Shown here piece by piece: positions 32,450 to 40,777 of a stretch of DNA of 43,714 bases. Position numbers and translations under genes: made by a program. Below the pieces are notes generated by a model. The model did no database searches and was not told the DNA's origin. It saw nothing but the letters and a program-made list of their open reading frames with translations. The DNA is from an uncultured Bacilli bacterium (GTDB lineage: Bacteria; Bacillota_I; Bacilli_A; RF39; UBA660). The DNA is taken from positions 93,525-137,238 of the forward strand of contig CANRAH010000002.1 of the NCBI GenBank assembly GCA_947628565.1. Reading direction: 5' to 3'. Every line of letters starts with the position of its first letter. The first letter of the stretch is position 1.

Positions 32450-32833
32450 TTACTCATCTCTTTTCAACTTTTCTTTTAAGTATTTTTGATTTTTAATAAG
32501 TTGATTAATAATTGGCAAATATATATTTTTATCTTTGCTATTTAATGTATTATAAGACTTTGTTGTCTCATTATATATCTTTTTATTTTTATATTTTATT
32601 TCTTCTATACCTTCCCACTCATCATTTTCTTCTGGTATAGTAACTTTTTCTTGTAAAGCGCTATAATCATTATAATCGTTAAAAATAAATTCAAGTAATG
32701 CTGTCCCATCTTCTGATTTATAATACTTTTCTAAAGGGTCTATATGATATTTTGTTCCTTCATAAATTATTTCATAAGGTGCTTGTCCATCTTTAATAAG
32801 CCCCATTAATTCGTATATTGTTATTGTTTTCAT
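32450..32833 (-). CDS. Conserved-type phage early protein
   Basis: A 127-residue protein opening MKTITIYELMGLIKDGQAPY, a start I have seen in many Bacillota phage early regions. The N-terminal part predicts a small beta fold (YEIIYEGTKYHIDPLEKYY), with IPEENDEWEGIEEI before a helical, lysine-rich end. No catalytic motif. Function unknown. It comes just after the decayed small gene at 32836-33120, whose 3' end (GGTGAGGAAGTG) supplies its ribosome-binding site. Confidence 0.8.
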   Translation of the reverse strand: MKTITIYELMGLIKDGQAPYEIIYEGTKYHIDPLEKYYKSEDGTALLEFIFNDYNDYSALQEKVTIPEENDEWEGIEEIKYKNKKIYNETTKSYNTLNSKDKNIYLPIINQLIKNQKYLKEKLKRDE

Positions 32834-32835
32834 AT

Positions 32836-33120
32836 TTATTTCACTTCCTCACCTTGTAAAATTGATCTAATATCTTTTAATTTTTTAACCATTATTTTAA
32901 TATCTTTTAAATCATCTGAAGATATGCTAGCTAGTTTAACTATTGCTTTATCAACTCGTTGTTGTAAATTTTCATATTCTTTATATTCAACTACGTCTAG
33001 TTCTTGATTATCTGATAATTTTAATAAATAATGTCTTAAGCCTTTGTCTTTAGCTAGTATTTCTCTTATTCTTTACATTTCTTCATCAGACATTTTAAAA
33101 TTTAATTCAAATTCATTCAT
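32836..33120 (-). pseudogene. Small phage gene interrupted by an in-frame TAA
   Basis: A good start (AGGAGATAAATAAA then ATG) leads into MNEFELNFKMSDEEM, then TAA at 33073-33075. The same frame then continues open for 78 more codons (RIREILAKDKGLRHYLLKLS ... DIRSILQGEEVK) to a natural TAA next to the following gene. The sequence after the stop is helical and protein-like and has no start of its own. So a 94-residue gene has gained a nonsense codon; readthrough or a base-calling error are the alternatives. Function unknown. Confidence 0.75.
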
Positions 33121-33121
33121 T

Positions 33122-33502
33122 TTATTTATCTCCTATCCTGAAACAATTATTTTCAAATTGTTCTTTAGTTAAAATTGTTTTAATATCTTGTTCAAATATT
33201 TTATCACTCCAAAAGTTTCCATAGTCATTTGTTAAAATTGCTAAATAAAGTTTTTTACTTTCAGAAGATAATGTTCCTTTTGATACTACTTTATAACCAT
33301 TAACATAGTCCCCAATTTCAATTAAATCTATAATATTTTGACTTGCTATTACATTACCTTTTGATACAGCATTCATCATTCCTTTTTTGCCCCATTTATA
33401 TCTAATTACAATATTATTATTTGACGAAAAGTATGATACTTCACCAATACCTCGTTTTCTATTACATTTATCATAACAATACATTCCTATTTCTAATTTC
33501 AT
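33122..33502 (-). CDS. Phage early protein of unknown function
   Basis: A 126-residue beta-rich protein (GEVSYFSSNNNIVIRYKWGK, IEIGDYVNGYKVVSKGTL) with a C-terminal FEQDIKTILTKEQFENNCF. The last segment resembles the ends of small phage proteins that contain ILTKEQFE. Two cysteines near the N terminus (MYCYDKCNRK). The preferred start is ATG at 33502. No enzyme motif seen. Confidence 0.78.
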   Translation of the reverse strand: MKLEIGMYCYDKCNRKRGIGEVSYFSSNNNIVIRYKWGKKGMMNAVSKGNVIASQNIIDLIEIGDYVNGYKVVSKGTLSSESKKLYLAILTNDYGNFWSDKIFEQDIKTILTKEQFENNCFRIGDK

Positions 33503-33516
33503 TTTATTTCACTTCC

Positions 33517-33711
33517 CTATCCTATAAATTCGTGTATTATAATTATTGCTCCTATGCTTAATATAACTAGCATTGTAATTATAAAAATATTAACTGTTAT
33601 TGTACTTATTTTTTTCAATAATGAATTCTTTGTTTTTTTAGAATCTAATTTAAAAGCAATTAGTATCCAAGCTATGATTAGAAATATTAATACACTAATT
33701 ATCCAATCCAT
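33517..33711 (-). CDS. Small membrane protein
   Basis: Sixty-four residues with two hydrophobic segments: IISVLIFLIIAWILIAF (about 4-20) and ITVNIFIITMLVILSIGAII (about 37-56), joined by a lysine-rich loop. It lies two bases after the C5 methylase gene. It could act in superinfection exclusion or be unrelated; no family is recognised. Confidence 0.65.
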   Translation of the reverse strand: MDWIISVLIFLIIAWILIAFKLDSKKTKNSLLKKISTITVNIFIITMLVILSIGAIIIIHEFIG

Positions 33712-33713
33712 TT

Positions 33714-35210
33714 TTATATTGCCTCCTTAAATAAATTTTTAAATATCTCTACAAGTACATTTACGACAATCGAGTTACCTGCTTGTTTATAAAGTTGTGT
33801 ATCGCTATTTACTTGTTTGGCTTTCTCAAAATCTTCATCACTAAAGCCCATTAATCGCCAACATTCTTTTGGTGTTAATTTACGTATACGTAAATTAGTT
33901 ATAATTTTTTCATTTGCGCTAGCATTTGTTAAAGTAGGGCTTATCCCATTTTCATAATAGTAACGATTAGATTTTTCATATACCCCTTCTCTTTCTTCAA
34001 AAATCATTATTGGTTTATCAAATTCACTTGTAGTTATATTTAACATTTCTTTTAATTTATACCAATATTCTGTGTCTGGTATAGCGAAAGAATTATCTGT
34101 TCTAAACCAATGTTCCACTTTTGTAAGTGGTAATTTAAGTTCATTAGCTATTTTTTGATTTGTTAAATTAGTTAGTTCTTTTTGTTTTCTTAATAGCTCA
34201 ACTAATTTTTGAATATCAACTGGGTATTTTCTTACTCTAACTGTTTGTGGTATATCAATTTTTATAATTTTATTTTCAATACACGGTTGCCTCCAACCAC
34301 CTTCCATTGTAGTTAGTGTAGGACTTAAACCATCACTGTCATAAACACTGCCTGCTTGATGTGTTGATTTTTTAGTATCAAATATCCCATATTTTCTGAT
34401 TACTCCTTCTTTTTTATCAATATATGGTCTATATATTATTTTTTTTGTCATTTCATCATTCAAATAATATTTTTCATCAATTTCATCTTCAAGTATATCT
34501 TTAAGTTTTAGTTTTAATTCTTGCTTTGGTGGAAATTCAAAGTTAATTATTTGTTCACATACAAGATTATCTTTTTGAACAGTAGTTATACAGTTACTAA
34601 TTTCTTTATTAGATATTTCAATACGTTGCTCAGTTGGACAACCTGTAGTTCTATCACTTGGATTATTTGGATTTCTTCCTCTCATTGCAGCAGATGTAAT
34701 TTTGTTTAAAACACTAACAGTAAATACTCTTTCACGATTTTGTGGAATACCATAATCTTTGGCATTTAAAACTTGATAATAATTTGTATACCCTAATTCA
34801 CTCATTTTATTTAAATAACTATCAAAATTGTGTCTATGCTTTTGACTTAATATATTTTTAACATTTTCCCATATTACATATTTGGGTTTTAATTTTTCAA
34901 CAATTCTTAAAGTTTCATACATGAGACTAGAACGTGTTCCACTATCCTTATCTCCTCCAGCTTGTTTACCTGCTAATGAAAAATCTTGACAAGGGCTTCC
35001 ATGCATTATTAAATCTACTTCAATATCTTTATTCCAAGTAATTATATCTTGGGGTTCAAAATTAGTGTCATAAATAGCATTGAATGATTTTACTGCGTAT
35101 TTATCAATTTCTACATAATCAACTATTTCAAAAGGTATATTAAGTCTTTTTAAAGCATTACTACAAGCACCTATGCCACCAAATAATTCTAATACTTTAA
35201 GATTTTTCAT
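33714..35210 (-). CDS. DNA (cytosine-5) methyltransferase with internal HTH insert
   Basis: A 498-residue C5 methylase. Motif I is LELFGGIGACS, IV is GSPCQDFSLAG with the catalytic Cys (about residue 75), VI is WENVKN, VIII is QNRERVF, and the C-terminal motifs IX-X are KLTPKECWRLMGF and YKQAGNSIVVNV. The target region is unusual: GLSPTLTT (about 292-299) and GISPTLTN (about 419-426) flank an HTH-like insert, QKIANELKLPLTKVEHWF (about 345-363). The insert may read DNA or regulate. A role in protecting phage DNA from host restriction is likely. Starts after GAGGTAAAA, overlapping the upstream gene by 14 bases. Confidence 0.92.
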   Translation of the reverse strand: MKNLKVLELFGGIGACSNALKRLNIPFEIVDYVEIDKYAVKSFNAIYDTNFEPQDIITWNKDIEVDLIMHGSPCQDFSLAGKQAGGDKDSGTRSSLMYETLRIVEKLKPKYVIWENVKNILSQKHRHNFDSYLNKMSELGYTNYYQVLNAKDYGIPQNRERVFTVSVLNKITSAAMRGRNPNNPSDRTTGCPTEQRIEISNKEISNCITTVQKDNLVCEQIINFEFPPKQELKLKLKDILEDEIDEKYYLNDEMTKKIIYRPYIDKKEGVIRKYGIFDTKKSTHQAGSVYDSDGLSPTLTTMEGGWRQPCIENKIIKIDIPQTVRVRKYPVDIQKLVELLRKQKELTNLTNQKIANELKLPLTKVEHWFRTDNSFAIPDTEYWYKLKEMLNITTSEFDKPIMIFEEREGVYEKSNRYYYENGISPTLTNASANEKIITNLRIRKLTPKECWRLMGFSDEDFEKAKQVNSDTQLYKQAGNSIVVNVLVEIFKNLFKEAI

Positions 35211-35466
35211 TTTTACCTCTTTCTAATATTTCATATAATTCATCAAAATCTTCACCATATAAACTTTTTGAATTACTATAAGAACCTATTTCAGCTACCA
35301 TATCCATATATTTTATTGCCTCATCAATAACCTTGTCTTTTTCTTCTAATTGATGTTGCAAATCAATAATATATTGTTCTATATTGCATAACGTATCCCA
35401 TTTTGGACTATGTTGTACTAAATATTGTTTTAATTCCCAAAATAAGTTTTCCATTTCTTTATTCAT
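35197..35466 (-). CDS. Small phage protein with coiled coil
   Basis: Eighty-nine residues, no recognised family. The middle reads IEQYIIDLQHQLEEKDKVID, a short coiled coil often seen in phage early proteins, followed by an acidic end (LYGEDFDELYEILERG). It overlaps the genes on both sides by 8 and 14 bases, so it is translationally coupled to the methylase. Confidence 0.7.
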   Translation of the reverse strand: MNKEMENLFWELKQYLVQHSPKWDTLCNIEQYIIDLQHQLEEKDKVIDEAIKYMDMVAEIGSYSNSKSLYGEDFDELYEILERGKNEKS

Positions 35467-35701
35467 CTAACCACCCTGAATCTTTGCATTTGTTATGAAT
35501 AGCTTGTAATTCTATAAATGTAAGTTCTGTTTTTTCTTCTATTTTAGTCATATCACTAATAAAAAAATATTTCATAACTGTTTTACATGTTAAATTTAAT
35601 CTAATTACAGTTTGCATAAAAATATCAACATATAAAACAAATTGGCTGTTTTTAATTCTTTCTGCATATCCTAAATCTTCCAATGTAATATCTTTATTCA
35701 T
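35459..35701 (-). CDS. Small phage protein of unknown function
   Basis: Eighty residues, largely helical: DLGYAERIKNSQFVLYVDIF, then TCKTVMKYFFISDMTKIEEK and TFIELQAIHNKCKDSGWLDE. No known motif. It overlaps its neighbours by eight bases on each side in a chain of coupled small genes. Confidence 0.7.
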   Translation of the reverse strand: MNKDITLEDLGYAERIKNSQFVLYVDIFMQTVIRLNLTCKTVMKYFFISDMTKIEEKTELTFIELQAIHNKCKDSGWLDE

Positions 35702-35930
35702 ACCAGCTTAGCTCCTTTATTAATTGATGAATAGCATTATCTAAATTAGTATTTATTAAAGTAGAAAAACCATGTTCACTTCCAACTTCATAACATTTAC
35801 TTTTTAAATAAAATTTAACATTTTTGCTTCTGTCAGGTTTAGAATATTCAACAACTTTTTCTCTAAATAAATTATCATTATATTCACTACGATACATATC
35901 TAATTCTTCAAACATATCTTTAGCACTCAT
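35694..35930 (-). CDS. Small phage protein of unknown function
   Basis: Seventy-eight residues. It opens SAKDMFEELDMYRSEYNDNL and ends with TNLDNAIHQLIKELSWYE. Charged and probably globular. Several small early phage proteins have this kind of EELxY start. Coupled to genes on both sides by overlap. Confidence 0.7.
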   Translation of the reverse strand: MSAKDMFEELDMYRSEYNDNLFREKVVEYSKPDRSKNVKFYLKSKCYEVGSEHGFSTLINTNLDNAIHQLIKELSWYE

Positions 35931-36375
35931 TATTTATCACTCTCTCCACTTCTTTTCTAGGTCTACCAGGTTTTCTCTTTGTTACCTTTTCTTCCAATAA
36001 GTCTTTAATATCATTTTCTGTTACAATACGATTCTTATATTCGCTATTCAACTTTTTAACAGTTTTATATATCTCATTTGCTAAAAATTTTCTTGTTTCT
36101 GTTCCAGGTAATTTTGATTTATGAGTTTGATAAGTATTTTCTATTTCATATTCATTATTTAATGTTCTTCTCTTTTTTCTTAAATCATGAATTTTTTTAA
36201 CTATCTTTATACTAGCTACATCACTTAACTCATTATTTTCTATTAGATGATAATAATCACTTAATTCAAAATCTACGTTTTGCAATTCTGTAGATTGAGT
36301 TTTAATCATATCATCAATTTCATCTAATGTTTGTATTACATTTTTTATTTTTTCAACTAATATTTCATCTCTCAT
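35920..36375 (-). CDS. Helical phage protein with C-terminal AT-hook-like motif
   Basis: A 151-residue protein. The first 90 residues are long helices (VIQTLDEIDDMIKTQSTELQ, ASIKIVKKIHDLRKKRRTLN). The end holds KRKPGRPRKEVE (about 132-143), which matches the core AT-hook (GRP flanked by basic residues) that binds the minor groove of AT-rich DNA. It stands between the polymerase gene and small early genes, so a DNA-linked role is plausible. GAGGTAAAAG precedes its ATG. Confidence 0.75.
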   Translation of the reverse strand: MRDEILVEKIKNVIQTLDEIDDMIKTQSTELQNVDFELSDYYHLIENNELSDVASIKIVKKIHDLRKKRRTLNNEYEIENTYQTHKSKLPGTETRKFLANEIYKTVKKLNSEYKNRIVTENDIKDLLEEKVTKRKPGRPRKEVERVINNEC

Positions 36376-36399
36376 CTTTTACCTCTTTTAATTTCATAT

Positions 36400-38103
36400 T
36401 TAATTTACTTTTACACCAAATTGTTTTAATCGTTCTTTTGCTAAATCTATATACCATTTTTTATCTAACTTATTTGGAAGTTTTTTATTTTTAATATATG
36501 AATTGTCTATAAAGCAATGTTCTGGTGTGTTTGCAAATTTTTCTATAGTTGTTCCTATTTCTTTTTGCTTGCCGACACAAGTATCCTTGTCATCATTACT
36601 AGCGAATACACGATAAGTTTTATCATTCAAAATTTGTCCATTATGCCAACCAAATTTATATTTATTAGATAGTTTAACTATTTTTTGAAACATTAATAAA
36701 TCATTACAGTTATTAATTGTATTCTCAATAGAAATTGATTTTGTCATGTAATCTACAAGAGCTTGATTTATAATTGGTAAGTCATTATCAAGCAAATCTA
36801 ATTCTTTAACATAAGCGCCTTTTCTTTCTAATTTGCCATTTTCAAGAATATACACATAATTATTCACGTCTTTTTGATAAATTTCATTAATGATATCAAA
36901 TCCTAATTTCATCTTAGTTCTATTTTCCCATTCATAACAAATATCATCAATTTTATTAAATGCTTCATCGGTATCAGGTATTTGTATTATTAAACCATCA
37001 GTATTACTTTGTATTAGTTCACAATTACCTTCTAATTTTTCAAGCAAATCTAACAATAGTAATTGTCCATTAATACATACTTCATGATTTCGTCTAGGAT
37101 CATAAGCTAAACTATAAGGATCATTGGTTATTCCAAATGTACTGTTTAAAATTATTTTATATGGTGCTTGTTCTTTCTTTTTACCAGCTTTTTTTAGTGC
37201 AACACGTTTGTCATATACTTTTTTAAATACTGATTTATCTTTTACATTACGACTAAGTAAATCATATTCAATCATTAAACTTGGATAATAAGATGTAACA
37301 TCAACATGTATTATCAATCCTTTACTATGTAATGGTTTATTGGGTGCTCCATGAATTCCACCTAAACCAAAAGTATGTGGTACGTTACAAACATCAACAT
37401 CTAGTTTATTTCCATCTTTATAATTATCTGGATTTTTAAACCAATCCCATACAAATTTATATTTGTTAAGCTTCAATGTTGAAACAAAACTTATTTCCCA
37501 TTCATCGTTATGTTCTTGTCGCTGACAACCTAAAGCTGCTGCTGTCAATTGTGCTTTAGTTTTCCCAATATAACTTAAAGGGAGATTAAAGGTTTTAATT
37601 ATATCTAGTGGAGCATCAAAATCTGATTTTCGTTGTAAAAAAACTTCAATTGTTTGCTCCACATCGTGTTTGCAATAATATATTGTTTGTTGAATTTCCT
37701 TATCAGTTAATTTTCTATCTATATCAAATGGTACTTCGGTTTCCCTAATATCATTCCCCATAAAGCCTTCTAATTGTTTTAAACTATTTATTCTAGATCC
37801 TATATCAAAATTATTTAATGGAAACTTATTTAATAACTTACTAAATTGGTATCCATTTTTTTTATCAATAATAATATGCTTGTTTATTTCATATGGATTA
37901 AAATCGCAAAGAATACCCTTTAAAATAAATTGATCATAATTCCTTGAATTATATCCAACCCAAATATCTTTTTTATGCAATTCATAATAATTTTCTAACT
38001 GTTTTTTATCATTTACAATTACTTTTTCTTCACGATTAATTGGATTAATTAAAACCACTAACCAGTCATACTTAAAAACTTCAAAATCGTAAAATATTAA
38101 CAT
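36400..38103 (-). CDS. Family B DNA polymerase
   Basis: A 567-residue replicative polymerase. The 3'-5' exonuclease is at the N terminus: FYDFEVF (DxE), GYNSRNYDQ and YYCKHDVEQT. The polymerase part has motif A HVDVTSYYPSLM (about 267-278), motif B KIILNSTFG (about 314-322) and motif C QSNTDGLII (about 363-371). Motif C reads NTD instead of the common DTD, a variant found in some phage polymerases that keeps the metal-binding Asp. It is compact; no TPR1 insertion of the protein-primed phi29 kind is evident, and a separate primase exists. Three bases after the upstream small gene. Confidence 0.9.
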   Translation of the reverse strand: MLIFYDFEVFKYDWLVVLINPINREEKVIVNDKKQLENYYELHKKDIWVGYNSRNYDQFILKGILCDFNPYEINKHIIIDKKNGYQFSKLLNKFPLNNFDIGSRINSLKQLEGFMGNDIRETEVPFDIDRKLTDKEIQQTIYYCKHDVEQTIEVFLQRKSDFDAPLDIIKTFNLPLSYIGKTKAQLTAAALGCQRQEHNDEWEISFVSTLKLNKYKFVWDWFKNPDNYKDGNKLDVDVCNVPHTFGLGGIHGAPNKPLHSKGLIIHVDVTSYYPSLMIEYDLLSRNVKDKSVFKKVYDKRVALKKAGKKKEQAPYKIILNSTFGITNDPYSLAYDPRRNHEVCINGQLLLLDLLEKLEGNCELIQSNTDGLIIQIPDTDEAFNKIDDICYEWENRTKMKLGFDIINEIYQKDVNNYVYILENGKLERKGAYVKELDLLDNDLPIINQALVDYMTKSISIENTINNCNDLLMFQKIVKLSNKYKFGWHNGQILNDKTYRVFASNDDKDTCVGKQKEIGTTIEKFANTPEHCFIDNSYIKNKKLPNKLDKKWYIDLAKERLKQFGVKVN

Positions 38104-38106
38104 AGA

Positions 38107-38286
38107 CTACTCTTTTGTTTTAACATTAAAAATAATGCTTATATTTTCTTCAATTGGATAATCATTTGCTAATTCATTAAATAAATCAGGCTCTTTTTCA
38201 TAAAGTTTAGATAAATCAATCATTTTATCAGTATCATATCTTATTACTTTTCGTTCCTCTTTTTTTTCAATTTTAACTTCTTTCAT
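38107..38286 (-). CDS. Fifty-nine-residue phage protein
   Basis: A small frame with a strong ribosome-binding site (GGAGG, four bases before ATG at 38286). The product begins MKEVKIEKKEERKVIRYDTD and ends PIEENISIIFNVKTKE. Basic then acidic; no known family. Its stop lies three bases before the DNA polymerase start. A hairpin just upstream shares two G with the Shine-Dalgarno and may control its translation. Confidence 0.7.
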   Translation of the reverse strand: MKEVKIEKKEERKVIRYDTDKMIDLSKLYEKEPDLFNELANDYPIEENISIIFNVKTKE

Positions 38287-38293
38287 ATTTCCT

Positions 38294-38340
38294 CCAACAA
38301 TATTTAAGTTGGAGAGTATGTATCAATTTAACATACTCTC
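38294..38340 (-). other. Two tandem hairpins between early genes
   Basis: Minus strand: first GAGAGTATGT / ACATACTCTC (10 bp, 9-base loop, 38340-38312... starting at the upstream stop codon), then CCAAC / GTTGG (38312-38294), which ends inside the Shine-Dalgarno of the next gene. No U-run, so they are unlikely to be terminators; translational control or RNA processing fits better. Confidence 0.6.
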
Positions 38341-38822
38341 TAATTTTCTACTTCAAAAACTTCCGTTATTTCATAAGTTTTAAAACCTTGTTTATTTTCA
38401 TCATATTTTAAAGCATATTCTAATTTGTTATCAATTGCTTCATGAATATTTAACAATAAGTTAGCATATTGAGTATAATTTTCAAATTCGATGTCTAAAC
38501 CACTATCAAGTTGTTTCAAAAATTCATTATTAGAATGAATCATAAATCCATCATTTGAAGTTCCCATAATTACTTTGTTATAAAATATAAGGGAATTTTT
38601 ATATTCTCCAGCTAAAATTTTAAACCAAATACTTACCATAGGCATACCTGGATTTTTAGAATTTTCTCCAGTTTCTACTAATTCCATTTTTTCAACTTTA
38701 ACCTCATATTCTCCATTTGGAACTTCTCTAAAATTCCCACTATTTTCACTTGCTACTTCTATATCTTTTTTTAATCCTTCTGTATCTACCATTTTGTCAA
38801 ATTTACTAAAATCTAATGCCAT
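38340..38822 (-). CDS. DUF669-like phage protein, probably ssDNA-binding
   Basis: A 160-residue protein beginning MALDFSKFDKMVDTEGLKKD and containing EVPNGEYEVKVEKMEL and MPMVSIWFKILAGEYKNSLI, the pattern of DUF669-type proteins common in Bacillota phage replication modules. Its beta-rich middle suits an OB fold, and its neighbours (RecA-like ATPase, nuclease, polymerase) suit a single-strand-binding role, but that role is inference. The stop codon is the first base of a strong hairpin. Confidence 0.82.
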   Translation of the reverse strand: MALDFSKFDKMVDTEGLKKDIEVASENSGNFREVPNGEYEVKVEKMELVETGENSKNPGMPMVSIWFKILAGEYKNSLIFYNKVIMGTSNDGFMIHSNNEFLKQLDSGLDIEFENYTQYANLLLNIHEAIDNKLEYALKYDENKQGFKTYEITEVFEVEN

Positions 38823-38825
38823 AAT

Positions 38826-39032
38826 TTATCTTTCCTCCTCTATTTCATCATTAATTTTTAATTCAGCTTTTTGTTTATCTTCAATCCAATTATTAATTGT
38901 TAAATAGACATTTTCATTATTTTTTATAACTATATCGGACATTGCTTCACCAACACGTTCCATATTTTCAGCAAATTTTTCTAATTTGTCTTCATCAAAC
39001 TCTACTCCGATTTTTAAATTATTATCTTTCAT
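38826..39032 (-). CDS. Small acidic phage protein
   Basis: Sixty-eight residues: LKIGVEFDEDKLEKFAENME, then a short helix-strand end (NVYLTINNWIEDKQKAELKI). Starts on the last base of the upstream gene's stop codon (TAATG). No recognised family; it could bind the ATPase or DUF669-like protein encoded next to it. Confidence 0.68.
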   Translation of the reverse strand: MKDNNLKIGVEFDEDKLEKFAENMERVGEAMSDIVIKNNENVYLTINNWIEDKQKAELKINDEIEEER

Positions 39033-40777
39033 TATTCACTTACTCTCCTTCTACGTCTTACTGGTTTTTCTGCTTCTTCTGCTTCCTCATCGGTATTTGC
39101 ATTTGCATTAACAGTTGGTGCATCAGTAGTCTCAACATTTTCTCTTGGTTTTCTAACTCTTACTTTACGCTCTGGTGTCTCTCCTGTTGGAATAGCTGTT
39201 GATGTTTCAACATCTTTATTACTTTGTTCAGATATTGCGTTAGTGGAATTATTGCTTGTTTCATTTGAGTTAAATTCTTCCTTATCATTTCTATCTGATC
39301 TTGTTCCATTTTCATCACCATAAACTTTCATTAATTCGGTATATTTACATTCTATTTCTTTTGCTTTAATTTCTAATCTACCTCCACCAAATTCAACTTC
39401 ACTTGATTTAAAACTTATGGTTCTCTTTCCATCATCGTTTTTAATCCTACAACAAATATCAACCATACCTGCTACTTTTAAAGCTATTTTTTCAGGTAAA
39501 TTTGGTTTTATTGCTGTTATCTTGTCTCCAGTTTTTTTCATAATATCTCTTGATGTATCCTCATGTGAAATTAATACAATATTGTAATTTAAATTAAGTA
39601 ATCTCTTTAAAGTTCTTAAAAACTCACTTCTGACGATATCATATGCTTTAAAACTATCATCACTTTCATGATCCCAGCCGTTATCAACACATACTTTAAT
39701 TCTACATGCATCGTAAACATCTTCAAGTAAATCAACTATTATAGTTTTAAAATCTGATCCTTTTTCTAATTCATCAACAGTTTCTGAAAATACTTCCCAA
39801 GCATATTTTCTTTTTGTAATTCTTCCTTCCGTTGTAACCTCATCAACTATTCTTAATACTGGTGCATCAACTTGTTTAAAATTGCCATCAGTATTTAGCA
39901 TTAATGGTGTATCAAATTGATTTGCTAAATAAGTTTTACCACTGAATGGTAATCCATAAATCCATATTTTTTTATATCCATTCCCCTCTATATTTCTTCT
40001 TTGCGTACTTGGTAATTGCATATCTATATCTTCTCCTCTCTCACAATAACCTTGATATTCACACCAGCGACATAAATCGCTAATACATTTATCATAAGTA
40101 TCACTTTCTAACAAATGTTTACTATCTGTCAGAAAATCAATAACTTTATTTGGATTATAATCTATTTTTACAAATTTAATATCTTTGCTTTCCAAATCCT
40201 TAAAAATCCTTTTTCTAAATTCATTCAAACTCTCGTCCTTTGGATTTGTTTTATTTTTATATTTAATTTTTAAAAAGCATTTTGGTACAAACATAAAATA
40301 CAAATTATCTACAATTACGTTAGATTCTTTTTCTGAATAATATTTATATAAATGAAGTTGTTCGCTTTCTTTATATGTATCAATATTATTACTATATTTA
40401 AAATCGTATAAATCAAAATGTTTAATGTTATTTTCTTCATAAGTTGGTACTAATAAGTCTATATATCCAAGAAAATCATTATCAATTATTTCAATTTCAT
40501 GGAATCCATTTGGTAATAAATCTTCAATTTTTAATAACCAATATTCTAACTTAATTGCTTCGTTGATATGATTATCTGTAATTATTGGATATGAATTGTA
40601 ATATTCATCTATAGCTAATTGAATATTTTTTTCAATCCCTGTATGTAAAGCATGTCCCAAAATTAATGGATCTTGTGGATCATAAGTAGGCAACATTTTA
40701 ATTTTTCTTCGATATCTTAAGTTGTATTTGTATGGACATTGCTTAAAACAATCTACTCTTGAGTATGATAATTTCAT
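39032..40777 (-). CDS. Cas4/RecB-like nuclease fused to a RecA-like (Sak4-type) ATPase
   Basis: A 581-residue recombination protein. Residues 1 to about 250 form a PD-(D/E)XK nuclease: LSYSRVDCFKQCPYKYNL, GHALHTGIE, FLGYIDLLVP (metal Asp) and HFDLYDFKYS (DxK). Four cysteines (one in FKQCPYKY and three in CRWCEYQGYC) suggest an Fe-S cluster as in Cas4/AddB. Residues about 270-480 form a P-loop ATPase: IYGLPFSGKTYLA (Walker A) and FKTIIVDLLEDVYD (Walker B), with NYNIVLISHED, as in Sak4-type annealing-recombination ATPases. The tail (about 490-581) is Asn/Ser/Glu-rich and ends in basic RRRRRV. Likely end-processing and strand exchange for phage DNA. Confidence 0.85.
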   Translation of the reverse strand: MKLSYSRVDCFKQCPYKYNLRYRRKIKMLPTYDPQDPLILGHALHTGIEKNIQLAIDEYYNSYPIITDNHINEAIKLEYWLLKIEDLLPNGFHEIEIIDNDFLGYIDLLVPTYEENNIKHFDLYDFKYSNNIDTYKESEQLHLYKYYSEKESNVIVDNLYFMFVPKCFLKIKYKNKTNPKDESLNEFRKRIFKDLESKDIKFVKIDYNPNKVIDFLTDSKHLLESDTYDKCISDLCRWCEYQGYCERGEDIDMQLPSTQRRNIEGNGYKKIWIYGLPFSGKTYLANQFDTPLMLNTDGNFKQVDAPVLRIVDEVTTEGRITKRKYAWEVFSETVDELEKGSDFKTIIVDLLEDVYDACRIKVCVDNGWDHESDDSFKAYDIVRSEFLRTLKRLLNLNYNIVLISHEDTSRDIMKKTGDKITAIKPNLPEKIALKVAGMVDICCRIKNDDGKRTISFKSSEVEFGGGRLEIKAKEIECKYTELMKVYGDENGTRSDRNDKEEFNSNETSNNSTNAISEQSNKDVETSTAIPTGETPERKVRVRKPRENVETTDAPTVNANANTDEEAEEAEKPVRRRRRVSE

